Source: JAJPIG01 sp035531675 (lineage in GTDB: Bacteria; Desulfobacterota; Binatia; Binatales; Binataceae). From it: a stretch of 64,000 nt of DNA. The stretch covers positions 62,001-126,000 of the forward strand of contig DATKSL010000027.1 of the NCBI GenBank assembly GCA_035531675.1. Reading direction: 5' to 3'. The stretch's first letter is position 1. Every line of letters begins with the position of its first letter. The position numbers and the translations under genes are program-made. The notes beneath the pieces are model-generated. The model searched no databases. It saw nothing but the letters and a program-made list of their open reading frames with translations, and was not told the DNA's origin. Below, in pieces: positions 8,978 to 16,501 of the stretch.

Positions 8978-9655
8978 ATGACTGAACGCGAACCGGTCGG
9001 GCTGGGCGTGTTGATCTCCGGGCGGGGCAGCAATCTCCAGTCGATCATGAACGCGGTCGCACGCGGTGAGTTGCGCGCGGCGATCAGGCTGGTGATCTCC
9101 AATCGCGCCGACGCGGCGGGACTGACGCACGCTCAAGCGATGGGGATTCCGACTCGGGTCATCGATCATCGCCGCTTCGGCTCGCGCGAAGAGTTCGACC
9201 ACGCGCTGGTGGAGACGTTGCGCGCCGCCGAGGTCGAGCTGGTCGCGTGCGCCGGCTTCATGCGGCTGCTGTCGCCGGCGATGGTCAACGCCTTTCCGAA
9301 CCGCATCATGAACATCCACCCCTCCCTGCTGCCCGCCTTCCCGGGTCTGCACGCGCAGAAGGCTGCGCTGGAGTCCGGCGCCCGTTTTGCCGGATGCACC
9401 GTGTTCTTCGTCAGCGCCGGCACCGACGATGGTCCGATTATCGTGCAGGCGGCGGTGCCGGTGATGCCTGACGACGACGAACAGACCCTCAGCGAGCGTA
9501 TCCTGGCGCAGGAACATCTCATCTACCCGCTCGCCATCAAGCTCTTTCAGGAGGGCCGGCTGCGAGTCTCAGGCCGCCGGGTCGTGGTCCTCGATACGCC
9601 GCAACCGGATGAGAAGGCGGCGCTGGTGAACCCGCCGCCGCGCCCGGCGGGCTAA
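8978..9655 (+). CDS. purN: Phosphoribosylglycinamide formyltransferase
   Basis: A 225-residue GAR transformylase using 10-formyl-tetrahydrofolate in the third step of purine synthesis. The N-terminal SGRGSNLQSIM phosphate loop, the catalytic Asn-His in MNIHPSLLPAFPGLHAQ and the Asp-containing GTDDGPIIVQ are all present. It runs about 15-20 residues past the family core. It is in an operon with purM, its usual neighbour in many bacteria. Confidence 0.97.
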   Translation: MTEREPVGLGVLISGRGSNLQSIMNAVARGELRAAIRLVISNRADAAGLTHAQAMGIPTRVIDHRRFGSREEFDHALVETLRAAEVELVACAGFMRLLSPAMVNAFPNRIMNIHPSLLPAFPGLHAQKAALESGARFAGCTVFFVSAGTDDGPIIVQAAVPVMPDDDEQTLSERILAQEHLIYPLAIKLFQEGRLRVSGRRVVVLDTPQPDEKAALVNPPPRPAG

Positions 9656-9674
9656 ATTTCCACATCAGCGCAAG

Positions 9675-9701
9675 GGCCCGAAAGATTGGCCCGAAAAGAT
9701 T
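9675..9701 (+). repeat. Immediate tandem direct repeat (13 and 14 nt) before the glycosyltransferase start
   Basis: GGCCCGAAAGATT (9675-9687) is followed at once by GGCCCGAAAAGATT (9688-9701), ending 3 nt before the ATG at 9705. The two copies differ by one A. This is probably a slippage duplication in the translation-initiation region. No strong Shine-Dalgarno sequence is seen here. Confidence 0.6.
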
Positions 9702-9704
9702 CAA

Positions 9705-10385
9705 ATGCGACTCACCGTCATCGTGCCGATGCTCAATGAGGAGCGCACGATCGCCGCGGCGTTGCGGGCCATCCGCGCCGGCGCGCCGGATGCGGAGCTG
9801 ATCGTCGTCGATGGCGGCAGCGTCGATCTGAGCCGCGGCCTCGCCAAACCGTTGTGCGACCTGCTGATCGAGGCGCCGCGCGGACGCGCCCGGCAATTGA
9901 ACGCCGGCGCCGCGCAGGCCGGCGGCGAGGTGCTCGGCTTCGTCCATGCCGACACGATCGTGCCGTCGAGCTATGCGCACGAGATCGAGACCGCACTGGC
10001 CGATCCCGAAATCGTGGGCGGCTGGTTCGATCTCGAACTCGACGACCCCGGGCCGCTGCCGCGATCGATCGCATTTCTAATCAACCTGCGCTCGCATCTG
10101 AGCCGGCTCGCGGTCGGCGACCAGGCGATTTTCGCGCGCCGCTCGATCTTCGAAGGGCTCGGCGGCTTCCCCGCTCTCGAGCTCTGGGAGGAGCTCGAGT
10201 TTGCCCGCCGGCTCAAGCACGCCGGCCCCACGGTGTGCCTCAAGTCGCGGGTGTTGGCCTCGGCGCGGCGCTGGAAACGCGACGGCATCGGTCAGACCCT
10301 CGCGCGTATCTGGATCCTCCGGCTGCTCTACCATCTCGGCGCGCGGCCCGCGCTGCTCAAGCGCTTCTACAGCGAGCGCCGATGA
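9705..10385 (+). CDS. TIGR04283-type glycosyltransferase family 2 protein
   Basis: A 226-residue GT-A fold glycosyltransferase resembling the TIGR04283 group (rSAM/selenodomain-associated transferase 2). The N-terminus MRLTVIVPMLNEERTIAAAL and the ELIVVDGGSVD sugar-nucleotide strand are typical, as are ARQLNAGAAQAGGEVLGFVHADT and the C-terminal RILASARRWKR-like block. The acceptor is unknown. It is separated by about 50 bp from purN and followed by a glutaredoxin gene on the same strand. A TIGR04282 partner, often adjacent in other genomes, is not visible here. Confidence 0.85.
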   Translation: MRLTVIVPMLNEERTIAAALRAIRAGAPDAELIVVDGGSVDLSRGLAKPLCDLLIEAPRGRARQLNAGAAQAGGEVLGFVHADTIVPSSYAHEIETALADPEIVGGWFDLELDDPGPLPRSIAFLINLRSHLSRLAVGDQAIFARRSIFEGLGGFPALELWEELEFARRLKHAGPTVCLKSRVLASARRWKRDGIGQTLARIWILRLLYHLGARPALLKRFYSERR

Positions 10386-10463
10386 GGAAGCCGCCGCGCG
10401 GCGCTTGGCTGGACATACCCGTCGACGGGGATAAGAATTGATTCCGGGAGTGCGAGCGTAACT

Positions 10464-10727
10464 TTGGCGAAAGTCACGATCTATATCACCGAGTACTGTC
10501 CCTTCTGCACGATGGCCAGGACGCTGTTACGCCACAAGGGCGTCGAGTTCGAGGAAATCGATGTGGGCGGCGATCCGGCGCTGCGGGCGAAGATGGTCGA
10601 GCTCGCGGGCGGCCGGCGCACGGTACCGGAAATTTTCGTTAACGGGCGGATTATCGGCGGCTACGACGAGTTGCGGGCGCTCGACCTGCAGGGGCGGCTC
10701 GATGCGCTGCTGGCCGAGCCCGGGTGA
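10464..10727 (+). CDS. grxC: Glutaredoxin, class I dithiol (GrxC-like)
   Basis: An 87-residue glutaredoxin with the CPFC redox site (Cys12, Cys15), the TVPEIFVNG cis-Pro segment and the GGYDEL glutathione-binding end. It reduces disulfides and glutathione mixed disulfides at the expense of GSH; a gshA gene is present about 2 kb away. The TTG start is preferred because the only earlier GTG in the area is followed by a stop in its frame. The next gene starts 6 bp after the stop, also with TTG. Confidence 0.93.
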   Translation: MAKVTIYITEYCPFCTMARTLLRHKGVEFEEIDVGGDPALRAKMVELAGGRRTVPEIFVNGRIIGGYDELRALDLQGRLDALLAEPG

Positions 10728-10733
10728 TCTGAT

Positions 10734-11027
10734 TTGAGCGACGAGTACGATCCCGAACAATTCCCCGGTAACTTCTACCAGGGCATGATCATTTTCATCG
10801 ATCACGCGCGCGGCTACGGCCGGGTCCGCTCCAATCGCGGCCGCGAGATTCGCTTCGAGTTCCCCTTCGTGGCGGTGGTCGGCGCACCGATCGGCGGCCG
10901 CATGCCAGGCATCGACCTGCTGCACGAAGGCGATGCGGTCGGATTCGACGTCGGATGGACCTCCAAGGGACTGCGCGTCACCATCATCAAACCCGCCGAT
11001 TCCGCAACCGGGAGCGCCGCTTCCTGA
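10734..11027 (+). CDS. Cold-shock-domain-like small protein (putative)
   Basis: A 97-residue protein whose middle part resembles a divergent cold-shock OB fold. It has GMIIFIDHARGYGRVRSN at the place of the GTVKWFNxxKGFGFI strand, then a phenylalanine-containing strand and LLHEGDAVGFDVGWTSKGLR near the end. Canonical RNP motifs are only partly kept, so nucleic-acid binding is an inference. It starts at TTG 6 bp after the glutaredoxin gene. Its last 41 bp overlap, antisense, the 3' end of glpK. Confidence 0.6.
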   Translation: MSDEYDPEQFPGNFYQGMIIFIDHARGYGRVRSNRGREIRFEFPFVAVVGAPIGGRMPGIDLLHEGDAVGFDVGWTSKGLRVTIIKPADSATGSAAS

Positions 11028-12528
11028 CCAATGCACGCGGTCCGCGTTCGCCGGTGAGCACGCGCGCCACCGCGCGATGCCATCCGTCGAGTAGCGCCGC
11101 CCGCGTGCCGGGATTCATCGAAGGTGTAAAGACCCGCTCGGTCCGGCGCAGCGCTTCCAGCGCAGCCGGCGATTTCCAGGTCCCGACCGCCAGCCCCGCC
11201 AGCATCGCCGCGCCCAGCGCGGTCGCCTCGGTAAGCACCGGTCGCCTGATCCTGCGGCCGAGCAGATCGGCCTGGAATTGCATCAGGTAGTCATTGGCCG
11301 ACGCGCCGCCGTCGACCCGCAGCTCCCGGACCGGAACGCCAACATCGCGCTCCATCGCGCTCGCCACGTCGGCGACCTGGTAGGCGATACTGTCGAGCGC
11401 CGCGCGCACGATATCCGCGCGCGTAGTGCCGCGCGTAATTCCGACGATCGCGCCGCGCGCCTCGCTGTCCCAGTACGGCGCACCGAGACCGACGAAGGCC
11501 GGCACCAGGTAGGGATGACTCTGCGAGGGGCTTTGATGCGCGAAGCTCAGGCTGTCGGAGGCCTTCCTTATCAGCCCGAGCTTGTCGCGCAGCCATTGAA
11601 TCGCGGCGCCGGCGATGAAGACCGATCCCTCCAGCGCGAAGGCCGGCCGCCCGTCGGCGGTCAGCGCGGTGGTGGAAATCAACCGCTCATGCGACCGCAC
11701 CCGGCGATGGCCGGTATGGATCAGCAGAAAGGCGCCGGTACCGTAGGTGGCCTTGGCCTGGCCGGCGCGCACCGCGCCCTGCCCGTACATGGCGGCCTGT
11801 TGATCGCCGATCAGCGCGGCGATCGGAATCGGGTGGGCGGCGAGCGTTCCGGCCGCCGCCTCCGCCAGCGGCCCGCGCGACGCGATTACTCGCGGCAGCA
11901 GCTCTTCCGGCACGCGCATCAAACGCAGCATCGCGGGGTCCCAGTCCATCCGCTCGAGGTTGAACAGCATCGTCCGCGAGGCGTTGGTGAAGTCGGTCAC
12001 GAACACGGCGCCGCGCGTAAGCCGGAACACCAGCCAGCTATCGATGGTGCCGAAACAAAGCTCGCCGCGGCGCGCGCGACGGCGCAAATCGGGATGGTTG
12101 TCGAGCAGCCACTTGAGCTTGGTGGCCGAGAAATAGGGATCGACCAGCAGGCCGGTGCGCGCGATGATTTCGGCTTCCCGGCTCGCCAGCCGCCGGCAGA
12201 TGTCGGCGCTGCGGCGGCACTGCCATACGATCGCCGGATGGACGGGGCGGCCGCTGGTGCGCTCCCACAGCACGAAGGTTTCGCGCTGATTGGCGATTCC
12301 AATCGCCGTCACCGCGCGCGATCCGATTCGCGCCCGGCGAATAGCCGCCCGGCCGGCCTCGATCACCGACTGGTAGATCTCCTCGGGATTCTGCTCGACC
12401 CATCCGGGTTGCGGATAACGCTGGCCGATCTCGCGATAGGCGCGGCCCAGGACCCGGCCGCCCGCTCCGATCACCATGGTGGTGGTACCGGTAGTACCCT
12501 GGTCGATTGCAAGGATGTTCTGCGCCAT
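10987..12528 (-). CDS. glpK: Glycerol kinase
   Basis: A 513-residue FGGY-family kinase that makes glycerol 3-phosphate from glycerol and ATP. It opens with MAQNILAIDQGTTGTTTMVI, has WVEQNPEEI and the FGGY-type ATP-site segments GDQQAAMYGQ, ATYGTGAFLL and RVDGGASANDYLMQFQ. The length is slightly above the family because of a basic tail (about 15 residues) that overlaps the convergent cold-shock-like gene. No glpF, glpD or glpR lies nearby. It is divergent from gshA across a 191-bp gap with a nested inverted repeat. Confidence 0.96.
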   Translation of the reverse strand: MAQNILAIDQGTTGTTTMVIGAGGRVLGRAYREIGQRYPQPGWVEQNPEEIYQSVIEAGRAAIRRARIGSRAVTAIGIANQRETFVLWERTSGRPVHPAIVWQCRRSADICRRLASREAEIIARTGLLVDPYFSATKLKWLLDNHPDLRRRARRGELCFGTIDSWLVFRLTRGAVFVTDFTNASRTMLFNLERMDWDPAMLRLMRVPEELLPRVIASRGPLAEAAAGTLAAHPIPIAALIGDQQAAMYGQGAVRAGQAKATYGTGAFLLIHTGHRRVRSHERLISTTALTADGRPAFALEGSVFIAGAAIQWLRDKLGLIRKASDSLSFAHQSPSQSHPYLVPAFVGLGAPYWDSEARGAIVGITRGTTRADIVRAALDSIAYQVADVASAMERDVGVPVRELRVDGGASANDYLMQFQADLLGRRIRRPVLTEATALGAAMLAGLAVGTWKSPAALEALRRTERVFTPSMNPGTRAALLDGWHRAVARVLTGERGPRALVRKRRSRLRNRRV

Positions 12529-12599
12529 GATGATGGGGTGAGGTCACTCATCGGGAACCGCTTTTTCCGCGCTCCGCGGACCTCAAAACCCTCGCCCAA

Positions 12600-12659
12600 C
12601 TTAGGCAAGCGACGGCCACCCGGCAACCGAAACTCACGGCTGTTTCGAGCTTGCCTAAG
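12600..12659. repeat. Nested inverted repeat in the glpK-gshA divergent intergenic region
   Basis: Outer arms CTTAGGCAAGC (12600-12610) and GCTTGCCTAAG (12649-12659) are perfect 11-bp inverted copies 38 bp apart. Inside lies a second hairpin, CGAAAC (12628-12633) with GTTTCG (12642-12647). No T-tract follows on either side. The element sits in the shared upstream region of two divergent genes, so an operator, a cis-acting RNA structure or a small palindromic element is possible. Confidence 0.7.
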
Positions 12660-12719
12660 CCAATCGCCGGGGCCATTATAGGCACCGTTGCCAGACACGC
12701 TTGTGCAGTATCGGCGCCG

Positions 12720-14084
12720 ATGAACGATCTAGTCGAAACCAGGGAGCATCTGCTCCGCTACTTCGAGACCGGAGCGAAGCCGCGCGCCAAGTGGCGGGTC
12801 GGCAGCGAATACGAGAAGATCGCCGTCTCGGCTCAGGATGGCCGCGCGCTGCCCTTTTCCGGTCCTAACGGGGTCGAGGAAATCCTGCGCCGGCTGGTCG
12901 ACCGTTACGGCTACGAACCCGAGGAGGAACACGGGCGGATTCTGGCGCTGCGCGGCGAGCGGGCCGCGATTACCGTCGAGCCCGGCGGCCAGATCGAGCT
13001 GTCCGGCGAGCAGTGCGAGACGATTCACTGCGCCCATCGCGAGTTCAGCCGCCATATCGAAGAATTGCTCGACGTCGCCGACGAGCTTGGCGTCGCGCTG
13101 TTGGGTCTCGGCATGCAGCCGGTCAGCCGCATCGACGAGATCGAACTGCTGCCCAAGACGCGCTACCACATCATGTATCCCTACATGGCGCGCAAGGGCC
13201 GGCTCGGCCAGCGCATGATGAAGCAGACCGCCGGCGTGCAATCGAACCTCGACTACGGCGACCAGGCCGACGCGATGCGCAAGTTGCGCGTCAGCATGGG
13301 GATCGTCCCGCTGCTATACGCGATGTTTGCGAATTCGCCGTTGAGCGACGGCGGCCTCAACGGCTACCAAAGCTTCCGCGGCCACATCTGGACCGACACC
13401 GACCCCGACCGCTGCGGCATCCCCGAGTTCATCCTGCGCGACGATTCGAGCTTCGAGGATTACATCGAGTATGCGCTCGATGTGCCGATGTACTTTCTGA
13501 TTCGCGGCCATGACTATATCGATTTGACGCAGCCGCCCGGCCTCACCTTCCGCCAGTACATGGAGCGCGGATGGGGTCGCGAACGCGCCACCGAGGACGA
13601 CTGGACCAACCATCTGACGACCATCTTCATCGAGGTGCGGCTCAAGAAGTATATCGAGATCCGCACCGCCGACAGTCAGCCGCCCGCCCTGATGCTGTCG
13701 CTGCCGGCGTTGCTCAAAGGCGTGCTCTACGAGAACGATTGTCTGGATGCGACCTGGGATATCGTCAAGCGCTGGAGCTATTCGGAGCGTATCGGGCTGA
13801 CCGACGCGGCCTGCAAATTCGGGCTCGACGCACGCGCCGGGCGAGTGAGCTTCCGCGATCTGGCGTTGGAATTGCTGCTGATCGCCAACGCCGGGCTGGC
13901 TCGCCAGCATGCGCTCAACGAGCGTGGCGAAGATGAGAGTATCTACCTGCTGCGCCTGCTCGATCAGGTCCGCGGCGGCCATAGCCAGGCGAGCCTGACC
14001 ATCGATCGATGGAAGGGCCGCTGGAACTATGACGTCAACCGTCTGGTCGAAGGCTGCTCCTACCAGGCCGAGGCGTATCCGTAG
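12720..14084 (+). CDS. gshA: Glutamate-cysteine ligase, plant/proteobacterial (GCS2-type) class
   Basis: A 454-residue enzyme joining Glu and Cys, the first step of glutathione synthesis. It resembles the plant/alphaproteobacterial class rather than E. coli GshA. Key blocks are WRVGSEYEKI, GQIELSGEQCETIHCAHRE, MMKQTAGVQSNLDYGD, SPLSDGGLNGYQSFR and VRLKKYIEIRTADSQPP. The ATG at 12720 gives the family N-terminus; the longer frame runs into the inverted repeat. No gshB is visible in the window. The next gene starts 3 bp after the stop. Presence of a glutaredoxin nearby fits glutathione use. Confidence 0.93.
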   Translation: MNDLVETREHLLRYFETGAKPRAKWRVGSEYEKIAVSAQDGRALPFSGPNGVEEILRRLVDRYGYEPEEEHGRILALRGERAAITVEPGGQIELSGEQCETIHCAHREFSRHIEELLDVADELGVALLGLGMQPVSRIDEIELLPKTRYHIMYPYMARKGRLGQRMMKQTAGVQSNLDYGDQADAMRKLRVSMGIVPLLYAMFANSPLSDGGLNGYQSFRGHIWTDTDPDRCGIPEFILRDDSSFEDYIEYALDVPMYFLIRGHDYIDLTQPPGLTFRQYMERGWGRERATEDDWTNHLTTIFIEVRLKKYIEIRTADSQPPALMLSLPALLKGVLYENDCLDATWDIVKRWSYSERIGLTDAACKFGLDARAGRVSFRDLALELLLIANAGLARQHALNERGEDESIYLLRLLDQVRGGHSQASLTIDRWKGRWNYDVNRLVEGCSYQAEAYP

Positions 14085-14087
14085 CCG

Positions 14088-14966
14088 ATGGAGCTGGGTT
14101 ATTCCGAACGCTATCTGGTGGTGCTGAATGCCGTACTGGTCGCGGCGATGGCTTACTTCGCCGCCCTGTGCGTCAACGATATCATCAGCCGCCGCCTGCA
14201 TCCGGTGGTCTCGCCAGCGTCCACGGCTGCGGTCGCGGCCCCGCTGTCGGCCAGCCATGCGCGCAGCTACTACGATCAGATCGCCCGCCGCGACATCTTC
14301 AACCTGGAGCCTGTGCACACTCGCACGCTCGCACCGCCGCCAGTGGCCCGCGAACTCCATGTCAAGCTGCTCGGCACCTCTCAGATAACCATCGGTCAAC
14401 CGTTTGCGATCGTCGAAGATACACGCACCGGCCGCCAGCTCCTGTACCGCGTCGGCGACAAGATTCCCGATACCGGTCGCCTGGTGGAGGTGCGGCGCAC
14501 CAGCGTGATCATCGACGAAGGCGCCGGCAAGCTCGCCACGATCCGTATGGAATCGACCAATCTGGGCCCCGCCGCGCCGGGCGCGAAGCCGATGCGCAGG
14601 CGGAAACTTCGCCCTCGCGGCGGCGTCGGTGTGCGGCGCTACGGCAACAATCGCTACATGCTGAAGCGCGAGGTGGTGAACAAGAACCTCGCGAACATGG
14701 CGCAGCTTTTTACCCAGATCCGCGCGGTGCCGAACATGGTGGGCGGACATGCCGACGGCTACGTACTCTCGGACATTCAACCCGGTTCGATTTTCCAGCA
14801 AATTGGCCTGCACGACGGCGACATCCTGATGAACATCAATGGACAAGATGTGCGCGACCCGGCCCAGGCCATGCAGATGTTTGCCACGCTGCGCAACGCC
14901 CCGTCGCTCACCCTGCAAGTGCAGCGCGAAGGGGCGCCGGTCCAGATGCATTACACGATTCAATGA
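14088..14966 (+). CDS. Type II secretion system protein C (GspC)-like, PDZ-containing
   Basis: A 292-residue bitopic inner-membrane protein. One membrane helix lies at about residues 10-30, followed by the GspC homology region (RRDIFNLEP, LHVKLLGTSQI, FAIVEDTRTGRQLLYRVGDKI) and a C-terminal PDZ domain with GYVLSDIQPGSIFQQIGLHDGDILMNING. In type II secretion, GspC links the inner-membrane platform to the GspD secretin. No other gsp gene is in this window, and its neighbours are gshA and a D,D-carboxypeptidase, so it is either distant from the main cluster or has another role. Confidence 0.85.
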   Translation: MELGYSERYLVVLNAVLVAAMAYFAALCVNDIISRRLHPVVSPASTAAVAAPLSASHARSYYDQIARRDIFNLEPVHTRTLAPPPVARELHVKLLGTSQITIGQPFAIVEDTRTGRQLLYRVGDKIPDTGRLVEVRRTSVIIDEGAGKLATIRMESTNLGPAAPGAKPMRRRKLRPRGGVGVRRYGNNRYMLKREVVNKNLANMAQLFTQIRAVPNMVGGHADGYVLSDIQPGSIFQQIGLHDGDILMNINGQDVRDPAQAMQMFATLRNAPSLTLQVQREGAPVQMHYTIQ

Positions 14967-15038
14967 TCGCACGGCCGTAGTTCCTCCCGCGCGGCGGGAC
15001 GCAGGGGCGGTGACGAGGATGGGTGGGAGGATGCGCAA

Positions 15039-16253
15039 ATGAAATCATCGCGGCGACTCCGTCGAGCGCTGGCGACCGCAACCGGGCTGGCGATCGCGAT
15101 GCTGGCGATGGCCGTCGCCGCTTCTGCGGCCTTCGCCGCCCATCGCGTGCGCCATCACGCCTCAGCGGCCACGCCGGCTGACTCCGCCGGCCTCAACGCG
15201 CCATACGCGGCCGCCTGCCTGCTCGAGCCGACCACCGGCACCGTGATCGTCGATCAGCAGATGCATCGGCCGTGGCCGCTCGCCTCGGTCACCAAGATGA
15301 TGCTGATGCTGATCGTCGCCGAGAAGCTGCATGACGGCAGCCTCAAGCTGAGCGACCAGATCACGACTTCCGCCAAGGCCGCGAAGATGGGCGGATCGCA
15401 GGTCTATCTCAAGGAGGGCGAGACCTTTTCGCTCGACGACATGATGAAGGCGATCGTGGTCCATTCCGCCAACGACGCCTCGGTGGCGGTCGCCGAGTAC
15501 ATCGCCGGCTCGACCGAGGCCTTCGTGGTGATGATGAACCAGCAAGCGCGGCGGCTTAAGCTCAACGATACGCACTACTATTCGGTCGATGGCTTGCCGC
15601 CCGGGCCGGGCCAGAGCGCCGACGTCGCGAGCGCCTACGACTGCGCGAGGCTGGCGAGCGAACTGGTGAAGTATCCGGACGTGCTGCGCTGGTCGGCAAT
15701 CGATGCCGCGCCGTTTCGCAACGGCACTTTCCAATTGCGCAACACCAACCATCTGGTGCGCACTTTCAACGGCTGCGACGGGCTCAAAACCGGCTTCTAC
15801 TACAAGGCCGGCTTCAACGTGGTCGCCACCGCGCATCGCGGCGGCTTGCGCCTGATCGCAGTGGTGCTCGGCTCGCCGCGCAAGAATGAAAATTTCAAAC
15901 AGGCCGCGGTGCTGCTGTCCGAAGGCTTCGCCCAATACGAGATGTACCAGGTGGCGCGCAAGGGCCAGCCGATGAACGGATCGATCGCGGTGCGCCGCGC
16001 CAGCGTCAGCACGATCAAACCGCTATGGGGCGGGAACGTCGCCGTGTTTCTAAAGCGCGGCGACCAGAAAAATCGCGTCAAAATCGTCTACCAACTGCCG
16101 GCCTCGGTCGACGCGCCGCTCGCCGCCGGCCAGCAGATCGGCGTCGCGCGCGTGATGCTCGACGGGCGCGAGGTCGCGTCATCCGCGCTGGTGGCGCCGG
16201 GCGCCGTGCCCGCCAACGGCTCGCTGTTCCATCGCCTGCTCGGCGACCTGTAG
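15039..16253 (+). CDS. D-alanyl-D-alanine carboxypeptidase (PBP5/6 type, family S11)
   Basis: A 404-residue periplasmic enzyme that trims the terminal D-Ala of peptidoglycan stem peptides. All three penicillin-binding motifs are present: SVTK with nucleophile Ser83 and Lys86, SAN at 143-145, and KTG at 250-252. A signal peptide spans about residues 1-34. The C-terminal domain from about residue 300 fits the PBP5-type stalk, but no clear amphipathic anchor helix is seen at the very end. A GGGAGG site lies just upstream of the ATG. Confidence 0.92.
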   Translation: MKSSRRLRRALATATGLAIAMLAMAVAASAAFAAHRVRHHASAATPADSAGLNAPYAAACLLEPTTGTVIVDQQMHRPWPLASVTKMMLMLIVAEKLHDGSLKLSDQITTSAKAAKMGGSQVYLKEGETFSLDDMMKAIVVHSANDASVAVAEYIAGSTEAFVVMMNQQARRLKLNDTHYYSVDGLPPGPGQSADVASAYDCARLASELVKYPDVLRWSAIDAAPFRNGTFQLRNTNHLVRTFNGCDGLKTGFYYKAGFNVVATAHRGGLRLIAVVLGSPRKNENFKQAAVLLSEGFAQYEMYQVARKGQPMNGSIAVRRASVSTIKPLWGGNVAVFLKRGDQKNRVKIVYQLPASVDAPLAAGQQIGVARVMLDGREVASSALVAPGAVPANGSLFHRLLGDL

Positions 16254-16311
16254 CTGACTTGATGGGCACGGCGGCCGCAGCGCTTTCCATCAGTCGCTGA
16301 GCGGCAAGCCG

Positions 16312-16494
16312 GTGCTCGGCACGCTGTTCGACGAAGTGATCGATCCGCTCCGCAAGGGGGCGACCATGAAGCCGCTGATGGTGATGAACGGTTCGCCGGA
16401 CGGAATCTTCGCCAGCCATCGCCGCAACCTCGATGGCTACAGCTCGGCGGCGCGCCAGAAGGTGTACTCGATTCGCGAGGAACTCGAGCGCTGA
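16312..16494 (+). CDS. Short unrecognised ORF, possibly the C-terminal remnant of a lost gene
   Basis: A 60-codon frame between the carboxypeptidase and sppA that starts only at GTG. The same frame stays open upstream to 16258 without a normal start codon and translates sensibly (GRSAFHQSLSGKPVLG). Third codon positions are strongly G/C, as in the neighbouring genes. This suggests a 3' fragment of a formerly longer gene or a gene with an unusual start. I recognise no family. Confidence 0.35.
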   Translation: MLGTLFDEVIDPLRKGATMKPLMVMNGSPDGIFASHRRNLDGYSSAARQKVYSIREELER

Positions 16495-16501
16495 GATTCG
16501 G

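Noticed and set aside
11278..12681. A 467-codon plus-strand frame antisense to glpK
   Set aside because: glpK on the minus strand is a full enzyme; this translation has no family features.
13314..15038. A 574-codon minus-strand frame across gshA and the GspC-like gene
   Set aside because: It spans two well-supported plus-strand genes and reads as low-complexity His/Arg-rich sequence.
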